The notes beneath the pieces were generated by a model. It had not been told where the DNA came from and ran no database searches. It saw only the letters and a list, made by a program, of their open reading frames with translations. A stretch of 64,000 nt of DNA from Nocardia niigatensis NBRC 100131 (lineage in GTDB: Bacteria; Actinomycetota; Actinomycetes; Mycobacteriales; Mycobacteriaceae): positions 310,001-374,000 of the forward strand of contig NZ_BAGC01000041.1 in the NCBI RefSeq assembly GCF_000308655.1, in the 5' to 3' direction. Made by a program: the position numbers and the translations under genes. Positions 55,414 through 64,000 of the stretch are shown in pieces. The stretch's first letter is position 1, and every line of letters starts with the position of its first letter.

Positions 55414-55719
55414 CTAGTCGGGAAGCCGCAGGTCGGTCTTCTCCAGCTCCTCGATATTCACGTCTTTGAAGGTGATCACGCGAACATGCTTCACGAAGCG
55501 CGCCGGCCGGTACATGTCCCACACCCATGCATCCGACATCCGCACCTCGAAGTACACCTCGCCATCGGCGTTCTGCGGCCGCAGCTCGACGGAATTGGCG
55601 AGGTAGAAGCGACGTTCGGTCTCCACCACGTACGAGAATTGGCCGACGATGTCCTTGTACTCGCGGTACAGGGATAGCTCCATCTCGGTTTCGTACTTCT
55701 CGAGGTCCTCGGCGCTCAT
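55414..55719 (-). CDS. DUF2469 family protein (Rv2901c-like)
   Basis: A 101-aa acidic cytoplasmic protein of the actinobacterial DUF2469 family. The sequence is nearly family-invariant: MSAEDLEKYETEMELSLYRE, YSYVVET-like QFSYVVETERRFYLAN, VEVxP-type strands and ARFVKHVRVITFKDVNIEEL. Function unknown; it always sits between rnhB and yraN. ATG at 55719, GAGGACG upstream. Forty-three bases separate it from rnhB on the same strand. Confidence 0.94.
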   Translation of the reverse strand: MSAEDLEKYETEMELSLYREYKDIVGQFSYVVETERRFYLANSVELRPQNADGEVYFEVRMSDAWVWDMYRPARFVKHVRVITFKDVNIEELEKTDLRLPD

Positions 55720-55762
55720 CGGGTGGAACGTCCTCCTTATCGCCCAACTGGGTGTAGAGACA

Positions 55763-56518
55763 TCATCCCGCATACGCCGTGTCGGTAGCCACTCGGCCGG
55801 TCTCCCGGACGTTTCGCCACGAACGGCGGTGTTCGGGGGTGATGCCGAGGCGGCTCAGCGCCTCATTGTGCTCGGGGGTGTTGTAGCCCTTGTGAGCGGC
55901 GAATCCATAGCCCGGGTATTGCTCGTCCAGCTGCACCATCATGCGGTCGCGGGTCACCTTGGCCAGCACACTGGCCGCGGCGATACAGGCCGCCGAGGCG
56001 TCGCCGCCGATCACCGGCAGCGACGGCACCGGGATGCCCGGCACCCGGAAACCGTCGGTGAGCACATAGCCGGGCACCGGGTCCAGCCCGGCCACCGCGC
56101 GCCGCATGCCCTCGATATTGGCCACGTGGATGCCGATGGCGTCGATCTCCCAGGCCGGGATGACCACCACCTCCCAGGCCAGCGCGAGCCGCTTGATGAT
56201 CGGGAACAGCTGTTCGCGGGCGTTCTCGGTGAGCTTCTTCGAGTCGTCGAGGCCCGCGAGGGAGGTGTAGGCCTTGGGTGGCAGCAGGCAGGAGGCCACC
56301 ACCAGCGGGCCGGCCGCGCAGCCGCGCCCGGCCTCGTCGACACCCGCGACCGGACCCAGACCGCTGCGGATCAGGGCGGCTTCGAGGGTGCGCAGCCCGC
56401 CCGCCTGCCGCATGACCACGCGCGGCGGCCAGTCACCGCGGTCGATCCGCTGAATCTTCTTGCCGCCGCGCGCCTTCCGGCTCACACCGGGCTCGGCGGC
56501 CCTCGCCATCTTCCCCAC
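55763..56518 (-). CDS. rnhB: Ribonuclease HII
   Basis: Removes ribonucleotides and RNA primers from DNA duplexes. The 251-aa product shows the catalytic signature [43 protein letters not shown] and [12 protein letters not shown] with the further acidic residues; it ends in a basic region [15 protein letters not shown] at 56518 and ATG at 56509 are both possible; the first 30 residues are a variable basic tail. The gene follows lepB by 21 bases. Confidence 0.96.
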   Translation of the reverse strand: MGKMARAAEPGVSRKARGGKKIQRIDRGDWPPRVVMRQAGGLRTLEAALIRSGLGPVAGVDEAGRGCAAGPLVVASCLLPPKAYTSLAGLDDSKKLTENAREQLFPIIKRLALAWEVVVIPAWEIDAIGIHVANIEGMRRAVAGLDPVPGYVLTDGFRVPGIPVPSLPVIGGDASAACIAAASVLAKVTRDRMMVQLDEQYPGYGFAAHKGYNTPEHNEALSRLGITPEHRRSWRNVRETGRVATDTAYAG

Positions 56519-56539
56519 CGGTCGATTATCCCGCGATTC

Positions 56540-57361
56540 TCAGTTCGTCTGCGGGTCCTGCGCCCGGACCGGACCCATCCGGCTCGGCGGCCAGATCTTG
56601 AACACGGCCTTGCCGCGCACGTCCTTCACCGGAACGGTGCCCTGCAGCTCGTCCTTCATGTGGTAGCGGGAGTCGGCGGACTCGGCGCGGTTGTCACCCA
56701 TCACCCACAGGTTCCCGGCGGGCACCTTGACCTCGGGGAAGGCGCGGCCGCCCGCGTTGAACTGCACGTCGGGGTGCTGCGGATCGAAAGGATTGTTGAA
56801 CTTCACGTACGGCTCGTCGAGTGGCTTCCAGTCGGCGCCGGGGGTGTCGTCCTTGACCAGGATCCGGCCTTGCGCGTCACAGCATTTCACCGTCTGGCCG
56901 CCGGTGGCGATGACCCGCTTCACCAGGTCGTTCTCGTCCGGCGGCACCAGGCCGAAGAAGGACAGGAAGTTCTGCGCCCCGCGCACCACGGTGTTGGAGG
57001 AGCGAATCGACTTGTAGTGGTTGTTCCACGAGCTGGTCGGGCCGACGAACACCACCACGTCGCCCGGCTCGGGATCACCGAAGTAGTAGCTGAGCTTCTC
57101 CACGTAGATGCGGTCGCCGGTGCAGCCCGCGCACCCGTGCAGGGTGGGTTCCATCGACTGCGAAGGAATCACGTAGGGGCGGCCGATGAAGGTCACCAGC
57201 AGCGCCACGATCAGCGCCGCGAAACCGATCAGGATGGGCAGCTCCTGCCAGAACGGGCGTTGCTTCTTCTTCGGCTTCGGCTGAGGGGGCTCGGGACCTT
57301 CAGGGGTGTGCGCCCTGTTGCCATCGCCGGACTTCGTCACCGACTCGCTCTCGTCTGCCAC
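56540..57361 (-). CDS. lepB: Signal peptidase I
   Basis: Membrane-bound leader peptidase cleaving Sec/Tat signal peptides. The 273-aa protein has a cytoplasmic basic, Pro-rich N-terminus, one membrane segment (LPILIGFAALIVALLVTFIG) and the catalytic domain: serine in IPSQSMEPTL, lysine in LVKRVIATGG and box E as MGDNRAESADSR. An insertion with CAGCTGDR and another with VKCCDAQGR carry cysteines typical of actinobacterial enzymes. GTG at 57361 chosen; the upstream frame overlaps the rplS terminator. Confidence 0.96.
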   Translation of the reverse strand: MADESESVTKSGDGNRAHTPEGPEPPQPKPKKKQRPFWQELPILIGFAALIVALLVTFIGRPYVIPSQSMEPTLHGCAGCTGDRIYVEKLSYYFGDPEPGDVVVFVGPTSSWNNHYKSIRSSNTVVRGAQNFLSFFGLVPPDENDLVKRVIATGGQTVKCCDAQGRILVKDDTPGADWKPLDEPYVKFNNPFDPQHPDVQFNAGGRAFPEVKVPAGNLWVMGDNRAESADSRYHMKDELQGTVPVKDVRGKAVFKIWPPSRMGPVRAQDPQTN

Positions 57362-57370
57362 CGGAACAGA

Positions 57371-57410
57371 GTAGCCCGGCACCACGAAGATCCATGCGGT
57401 GCCGGGCTAC
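57371..57410 (-). terminator. Terminator hairpin downstream of rplS
   Basis: A perfect 13-bp stem (GTAGCCCGGCACC at 57371-57383 with its complement at 57398-57410), 14-base loop, just before the lepB start. On the minus strand TCTGTTCC follows. It probably ends rplS transcripts or limits readthrough into lepB. Confidence 0.65.
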
Positions 57411-57440
57411 TCGTTGTCGGCGAGCCGACGGCCGAGGCCG

Positions 57441-57465
57441 CGCCGAGCCGTTCAGCGGCTCGGCG
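57441..57465 (-). terminator. First hairpin after rplS
   Basis: A perfect 10-bp stem (CGCCGAGCCG / CGGCTCGGCG) with 5-base loop, starting 15 bases beyond the rplS stop in its direction of transcription; no T-run. Together with the hairpin at 57371-57410 it makes a tandem terminator. Confidence 0.5.
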
Positions 57466-57480
57466 GGAGCGTCGACTACT

Positions 57481-57822
57481 TCAGCGCTTTTCCTTGATCT
57501 TGGCGGCCTTGCCGCGCAGATCGCGCAGGTAGTACAGCTTGGCGCGACGCACGTCACCGCGGGTCACGACCTCGATCTTGTCGAGGTTGGGGCTGTGCAC
57601 CGGGAAGGTGCGCTCCACGCCGACACCGAACGACACCTTGCGCACGGTGAAGGTCTCGCGGATGCCACCGTTCTGGCGGCGGATGACGACGCCCTTGAAG
57701 ACCTGGATGCGCTCCTTGTTGCCTTCGATAACCTTCACGTGCACGTTGACCGTGTCACCCGGGCGGAAGTCCGGGATGTCGTTGCGCAGCGAGCTTGCGT
57801 CGACGAAGTCGAGGGTGTTCAT
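57481..57822 (-). CDS. rplS: 50S ribosomal protein L19
   Basis: Large-subunit protein at the 30S-50S interface. The 113-aa product shows the family core: [60 protein letters not shown] and [23 protein letters not shown] at 57822. It is apparently transcribed alone and followed by two hairpins. Confidence 0.98.
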   Translation of the reverse strand: MNTLDFVDASSLRNDIPDFRPGDTVNVHVKVIEGNKERIQVFKGVVIRRQNGGIRETFTVRKVSFGVGVERTFPVHSPNLDKIEVVTRGDVRRAKLYYLRDLRGKAAKIKEKR

Positions 57823-58008
57823 TTCCGTCCTTATTGGAGTTCGCGCGAACAGAGGAACCTGGCGGCTACCCGGGGAAGGGTGCTCTACCGGTTCGTGCTC
57901 CGGATATTTGGGCGGTGCCCGGGCAAGGTACGCCCAAGGCAACCTGAGCATTGTGCCAGACCGCGCGGACCGGGTGTGAATCGGGGTCGGGCCCGCACGA
58001 TTGGCAAC

Positions 58009-58962
58009 TCATTGGCTATCGACAGGTTCCGGAGGACGCTCCGCGGCCCCGGGCTCCACGGAACTCGGCTCCGCAGCGCGTTCGAAGGGCTTGAAGCCGG
58101 GGATGAGGTGCAGGTGCGCCGAGGGCGGGGCGGGCGGGGCCGGGACCACGGTGCGGGCCAGCTCCTCCTCGGCGGCGCGGAGGACGTGGGCGGCATCGGG
58201 CTTGCCCGCCAACAGGTCCTGCACGAAGATCTTGGCGCGGATCATCGGCCGGCGGTAGCGGCGTTCGCGCCGCATGGCGCGGCGCATCAGGCTCGAGCGG
58301 GGGGCGTAGCGCCAGCGGGCCCAGGGCGCGCCGGGGCGGCTGAGCCGGAGGGCGCCGATGAAGAGCAGCGGCGGGAAGAACATACCGAACAGACCGGTCC
58401 AGATTTTTCCCTTGGCGATGACGATGGCCGCCAGCAGCAGGTTCATCAACGCGAACGCGACGGTGAACAATCGCTCGGGCACATTCGGGTCGGAGCGGAG
58501 GTCACGCACCTCGCCGATGTCCAGCAACCACAGCGGATGGAAACCGAGCAGCAGCAACCCCGTCACCGCGAAGGCCACGAAGACCGCGTCGACCGAGGTC
58601 CGGCCCTGCTCCTCCCAGTACACGTCGCGCAGGTAGTAGATGAGGGCGAACTCGTCGAGCACCAGCGCGGCGCCGAGGCCGAAAACCGCGGCCAGCGTAC
58701 TGATCACGCCGACGGTGCTCTGATACAGCGCCACCAGCCCCATGCCGGAGCCGAGCACCAGGACCACGCCGAACACCATGTGATGGATGTGCACGTCCCC
58801 GGCCCGGACGTTGCCCGGCCACCAGCGGACCTGTTTTCGGATGAGCCGCACGCTGATTCGGATCAGCAGGAACCCCACGATGAACCCCAGCAGCAGGCAT
58901 GCCAGCGGCAAACGGCCATGCGCCACCACGACATCTGCCCACCATCGACGCACCTCATGCAT
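58009..58962 (-). CDS. Conserved integral membrane protein of unknown function (317 aa)
   Basis: The product has seven or so membrane segments in the first 215 residues, with a distinctive HIHHMVFGVVLVLGSGMGL motif at the start of the second segment and a charged loop LRDVYWEEQGRTSVDAV. The C-terminal 100 residues are cytoplasmic and basic, then Pro-rich. Such HIHH-containing proteins occur in actinobacteria without known function. ATG at 58962. Divergent from the molbindin-like gene (157 bases). Confidence 0.8.
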   Translation of the reverse strand: MHEVRRWWADVVVAHGRLPLACLLLGFIVGFLLIRISVRLIRKQVRWWPGNVRAGDVHIHHMVFGVVLVLGSGMGLVALYQSTVGVISTLAAVFGLGAALVLDEFALIYYLRDVYWEEQGRTSVDAVFVAFAVTGLLLLGFHPLWLLDIGEVRDLRSDPNVPERLFTVAFALMNLLLAAIVIAKGKIWTGLFGMFFPPLLFIGALRLSRPGAPWARWRYAPRSSLMRRAMRRERRYRRPMIRAKIFVQDLLAGKPDAAHVLRAAEEELARTVVPAPPAPPSAHLHLIPGFKPFERAAEPSSVEPGAAERPPEPVDSQ

Positions 58963-59119
58963 GCCCGTGCCGCCTCCGGAACCCTCGCGCGAACGCCAAC
59001 CCCAGCCACGCTACCCGCGCCGGAGACCGGCGCGTAGCGATCACCCGCACTCGCGACGGGACCGAGCAACCGCGCAGCGACCATCGAAAACGGGGTTGCC
59101 TGTGACTAGGCTCACGATC

Positions 59120-59329
59120 ATGCGACTGAGTACACGAAACCAACTCGATGGAACAGTCACCCAGGTCACCCGCGGCGAGGCCATGGCGGTCGTGCGCATC
59201 CGCCTCGCCGGCGGTGACGAGATCACCTCCTCCATCACCCGCGAGGCCGCCGATGACCTCGGTCTCGCCGACGGCAAGCCCGTCAAGGTCCTGATCAAAT
59301 CGACCGAGGTCTCGCTCGGCGTCGAGTAA
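59120..59329 (+). CDS. Mop/TOBE-type molybdate-binding protein (molbindin-like)
   Basis: A 69-aa single TOBE/Mop domain: MRLSTRNQLDGTVTQVTRGE, AMAVVRIRLAGGDEITSSIT and KPVKVLIKSTEVSLGVE. Such proteins bind molybdate or tungstate as oligomers and buffer it in the cytoplasm. ATG at 59120. No molybdenum-cofactor or transporter genes are adjacent. In M. tuberculosis formate-dehydrogenase-type genes lie in this general area, which makes a molybdenum link plausible but unproven. Confidence 0.88.
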   Translation: MRLSTRNQLDGTVTQVTRGEAMAVVRIRLAGGDEITSSITREAADDLGLADGKPVKVLIKSTEVSLGVE

Positions 59330-59445
59330 GCACCCCACCACCGGCCGAGCTGGATCCGTACCCCGGAACCACCCTCGGCCGCTTCATCGCGCGCACCGAC
59401 ATCAGCCGAATAGGTTTGCCGCTCCGGCGGATCCGGTTGCGGGCC

Positions 59446-59494
59446 TTGAAAACAGCCGTCCGGCCGGACCCGGGATGCGGGTTCGGCCGGACGG
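59446..59494 (-). terminator. Rho-independent terminator of tex
   Basis: A 16-bp stem with one G-T pair (59456-59471 with 59479-59494), 7-base loop, 15 bases after the tex stop, followed on the minus strand by CTGTTTTC. Good intrinsic-terminator form. Confidence 0.75.
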
Positions 59495-59509
59495 GTGGTT
59501 CGGAGCCGG

Positions 59510-61918
<2,409 letters not shown>

Positions 61919-62003
61919 GCCCGCAGACACTACCGCCGTCACCCGACAGTCCGTGCAAGGCCCACGCACGATTCGTTCACCATTGCGTGGCGAAAGATCA
62001 CGA

Positions 62004-62330
62004 TCAGCCGAGATCCCTTGGGGAGGCCTTGAATTCGGGGCAGTACACGGTGACGGCCGCGCGGATCAGGTTGTTCTCGAAACCCCACTGATCGGTCGCC
62101 ACCACGGGCGTGCCCGCGCGCAGCCGGGCGCAGATGTCCTTGCCCTCGGCGATCAGATGCTGTCCGTCCGCGGTGTCCTCGTAGCCCGGGGACGCGACCG
62201 TCTGGTCTCCCAGGTGGCTCAGAAAGAGCGCATCGAGGTTGTCCGCGACCGCCTTGCCGCCGCCGAACAGGGCGGCGAACAGGGCCAGCCCGGCCAGTGT
62301 CGCACCGAGAAATCCCCGGGTTTCACGCAT
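62004..62330 (-). CDS. DUF732-like secreted protein
   Basis: A 108-aa exported protein: signal peptide (MRETRGFLGATLAGLALFAA, cleavage near KAVADN), then the DUF732 pattern DALFLSHLGDQTVASPGYED, HLIAEGKDICARLRAGTP, and NNLIRAAVTVYCPEF with the two conserved cysteines that form a disulfide. Function unknown; the family is abundant in mycobacteria and nocardiae. ATG at 62330 has AGAAGGGAC upstream. It lies 24 bases after trmD on the same strand. Confidence 0.88.
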   Translation of the reverse strand: MRETRGFLGATLAGLALFAALFGGGKAVADNLDALFLSHLGDQTVASPGYEDTADGQHLIAEGKDICARLRAGTPVVATDQWGFENNLIRAAVTVYCPEFKASPRDLG

Positions 62331-62354
62331 GACTGTCCCTTCTTCGTGCATGAC

Positions 62355-63038
62355 CTAGTCCTCCGGTAGGAGGTCCGGTCTGCGTTCGGCCGTACGGTGC
62401 AGCGACTGTTCGTGCCGCCACTGCGCGATCTTGGCGTGGTTGCCGGACAACAGGATCTCGGGGACGTCGAGGCCGCGCCAGGACACCGGGCGGGTGTAGG
62501 AGGGACCTTCGAGGAGTCCGTCGGAGAACGAATCCTGTTCGTGGGATTGCTGATTGCCGAGGACGCCCGGGATCAGCCGGACGAATGCCTCGGTCATGAC
62601 GAGCACGGCGGCCTCGCCGCCGATGAGGACGTAGTCGCCGATGCTGACCTCCTCGACGCGCACGCGCCGGGCGGCATCGTCGAAGACGCGCTGGTCGATG
62701 CCCTCGTAGCGGCCGCACGCGAACACGATGTGCTGTTCGGTGGACCACCGCTGCGCGGTCGCCTGGGTGAACGGCACGCCCGCCGGGGTGGGCACCACCA
62801 GCAGCGCGTCGTCCGGGCACACCTCGTCGAGGGCGTCGCCCCAGACGGTCGGTTTCATGACCATGCCCGGCCCGCCGCCGTACGGGGTGTCGTCGACGGC
62901 CTTGTGGACGTCGTGGGTCCAGCGGCGCAGGTCGTGCACCTCCACCTCGAGCAGGCCCTTGTCGATCGCCTTGCCCAGCAAGGCCGCTCGCATCGGCTCG
63001 AGGTATTCGGGGAAGATCGTGATTACGTCGATTCGCAC
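62355..63038 (-). CDS. trmD: tRNA (guanine37-N1)-methyltransferase
   Basis: Makes m1G37 in tRNA to prevent frameshifting; trefoil-knot SPOUT enzyme. The 227-aa product has the start [45 protein letters not shown], the knot region [19 protein letters not shown], and the C-terminal [19 protein letters not shown] at 63038 matches the family start; the longer frame is unsupported. It follows rimM by four bases in the rpsP-khpA-rimM-trmD operon. Confidence 0.98.
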   Translation of the reverse strand: MRIDVITIFPEYLEPMRAALLGKAIDKGLLEVEVHDLRRWTHDVHKAVDDTPYGGGPGMVMKPTVWGDALDEVCPDDALLVVPTPAGVPFTQATAQRWSTEQHIVFACGRYEGIDQRVFDDAARRVRVEEVSIGDYVLIGGEAAVLVMTEAFVRLIPGVLGNQQSHEQDSFSDGLLEGPSYTRPVSWRGLDVPEILLSGNHAKIAQWRHEQSLHRTAERRPDLLPED

Positions 63039-63042
63039 GCCG

Positions 63043-63579
63043 CTACTCCGGGTCCAGCAGGCCCTCGGGCGGGTCGATGACGATCCGGCCGTCGGCCACC
63101 GACACCGTCGGCACCATGGCCAGCACGAACGGCACCAGGATCTCCCGGCCCGCCGGCGGGAAGGCATCCCCGGCCTTGATCGAAAGCAGTTCTCCCGCAG
63201 CGGAATGCAGCACCTCGCTGACGGTGCCGACGAGGGTGCCGTCGGTCAGTTCGACGCGCAGGCCCTCGAGCTCGTGGTCGTAGTACTCGTCCGGATCCTC
63301 CGACGGCGGCAGATCCGCGGTATCCACGACGAAGAGCATGCCTCGCAACGCATCCGCGGCCGTGCGGTCGGCGACGCCATCCAGACGCAAGAGAAGCCGG
63401 CCCGAGTGCTCCCGGACCGACTCCACTTCGAATTCCCGCGTCTGCTCGGCGCGCGGCAGCTTCCCCTTCAGGACGCTGCCGGGCGCGAACCGCAGTTCCG
63501 GCTCGTCGGTGCGGACTTCTACGACGAGTTCGCCACGCACACCGTGTGACTTGGCGACCCGCCCGACGACCAGTTCCAT
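63043..63579 (-). CDS. rimM: Ribosome maturation factor RimM
   Basis: Assists 16S rRNA 3' domain processing by binding S19. The 178-aa protein has the N-terminal RimM barrel ([20 protein letters not shown], then [19 protein letters not shown]) and the C-terminal PRC-barrel ([38 protein letters not shown]). It starts immediately after the khpA stop, consistent with one operon. Confidence 0.97.
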   Translation of the reverse strand: MELVVGRVAKSHGVRGELVVEVRTDEPELRFAPGSVLKGKLPRAEQTREFEVESVREHSGRLLLRLDGVADRTAADALRGMLFVVDTADLPPSEDPDEYYDHELEGLRVELTDGTLVGTVSEVLHSAAGELLSIKAGDAFPPAGREILVPFVLAMVPTVSVADGRIVIDPPEGLLDPE

Positions 63580-63822
63580 CTACTGATCCGTGTCGACCAC
63601 GTCGACGCGAATGCCCTTACCGCCGATCCCGGCGACCAGGGTGCGCAGGGCGGTCGCGGTACGACCGCCGCGACCGATCACCTTGCCCAGATCATCCGGG
63701 TGCACGTGCACCTCGACGGTCCGGCCACGACGGCTGGTGATCAGCTCGACGTGGACGTCGTCGGGATTGGCGACGATGCCGCGCACCAGGTGCTCGACGG
63801 CATCGGCGACAACGGCGGACAT
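63580..63822 (-). CDS. khpA: KH-domain RNA-binding protein (KhpA/Rv2908c family)
   Basis: An 80-aa single KH-domain protein that binds RNA, usually as partner of KhpB. Motif GKVIGRGGRTATALRTLV holds the GxxG loop. It lies between rpsP and rimM in the conserved ribosome operon: the start ATG overlaps the rpsP stop by one base (TAATG), and rimM begins directly after its stop. Normal length. Confidence 0.96.
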   Translation of the reverse strand: MSAVVADAVEHLVRGIVANPDDVHVELITSRRGRTVEVHVHPDDLGKVIGRGGRTATALRTLVAGIGGKGIRVDVVDTDQ

Positions 63823-64000
63823 TACTCGGCAGCCTCGGTGGTGGCCTCGGCCTCAGCAGCCTCGGCCTCGTCCTTCTTGGCGGCCTTCTTCTTCGGGGTG
63901 ACGGCCTCGGCGACCGGCTCGTTGTCGGCGGCGGCGAGCGCGGCGTTGAACAGGTCCAGCTTGGACGGCTTGGGGGCCTTGACCTTCAGGGTGCCCTCGG
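63822..64000 (-). CDS. rpsP: 30S ribosomal protein S16, C-terminal part (gene continues beyond window)
   Basis: The last 58 residues are visible: [20 protein letters not shown], then a Lys/Ala/Glu-rich tail ([20 protein letters not shown]). The short motif and the extended charged tail match actinobacterial S16, and the position before khpA-rimM-trmD confirms it. The start lies outside the window. Confidence 0.93.
   Translation of the reverse strand, partial: EGTLKVKAPKPSKLDLFNAALAAADNEPVAEAVTPKKKAAKKDEAEAAEAEATTEAAE

Overview
The window is high-GC actinobacterial chromosome, and Nocardia (or a close relative) is the best guess. Two things support this. First, the housekeeping genes keep the order of the Mycobacterium tuberculosis Rv2864c-Rv2909c segment: penicillin-binding lipoprotein, GNAT, ispG, rip1, dxr ... 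rlmN, cdsA, frr, pyrH ... tsf, rpsB, M23 peptidase ... xerC, viuB-like, dprA, yifB/comM, yraN ... DUF2469, rnhB, lepB, rplS ... trmD, rimM, KH protein, rpsP. Second, the intervening accessory genes are of Nocardia/Rhodococcus style (NRPS plus Drr-type exporter, MmpL, many small secreted proteins). No rRNA, tRNA, CRISPR array or insertion sequence was recognised.

Bases 1-12.4 kb hold the 3' part of a large non-ribosomal peptide synthetase (end of an epimerization domain, then C-A-PCP-C-A-PCP-E-TE). It is translationally coupled to a three-gene DrrABC-like ABC exporter. This looks like the production and export end of a peptide natural-product cluster whose beginning lies upstream. A nitrobindin-type haem protein and a small secreted peptide follow.

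Bases 13.4-23.1 kb are the conserved envelope/isoprenoid block (PBP lipoprotein, GNAT, ispG, rip1, dxr), interrupted by endonuclease V and an unusual TerD-HNH fusion protein. Bases 23.1-33.4 kb hold small secreted proteins (including a tandem pair of paralogues), a CtaG-like membrane protein, a Tat-exported purple acid phosphatase-like enzyme, a divergent TetR/MmpL pair, a DedA protein and a polytopic membrane protein.

Bases 33.4-36.7 kb are a gene graveyard. A LysR and an SDR gene have both lost their 5' halves at one junction, an alpha/beta-hydrolase survives only as its C-terminus, and ltrA has a large internal deletion. More decay is seen at 40.8-41.8 kb (frameshifted MmyB-type regulator beside a cupin with a doubly shifted segment), at 45.7-46.1 kb (M23 peptidase with an apparent lost stop) and at 50.9-52.0 kb (ferric-reductase-like gene with deletion and frameshift; scrap of a fumarase-type gene). 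All of these sit between conserved housekeeping blocks.

Bases 36.7-64 kb otherwise carry translation, RNA and membrane housekeeping: rlmN, cdsA, frr, pyrH, tsf and rpsB. They continue with siderophore utilisation under a probable IdeR box, xerC, the overlapping dprA-yifB-yraN group, rnhB-lepB-rplS, tex, and trmD-rimM-khpA-rpsP. A 25-bp degenerate tandem repeat lies at 46.7-46.9 kb. Start codons are often GTG, and several were moved inward from the longest open frame where family length or a Shine-Dalgarno sequence decided it.
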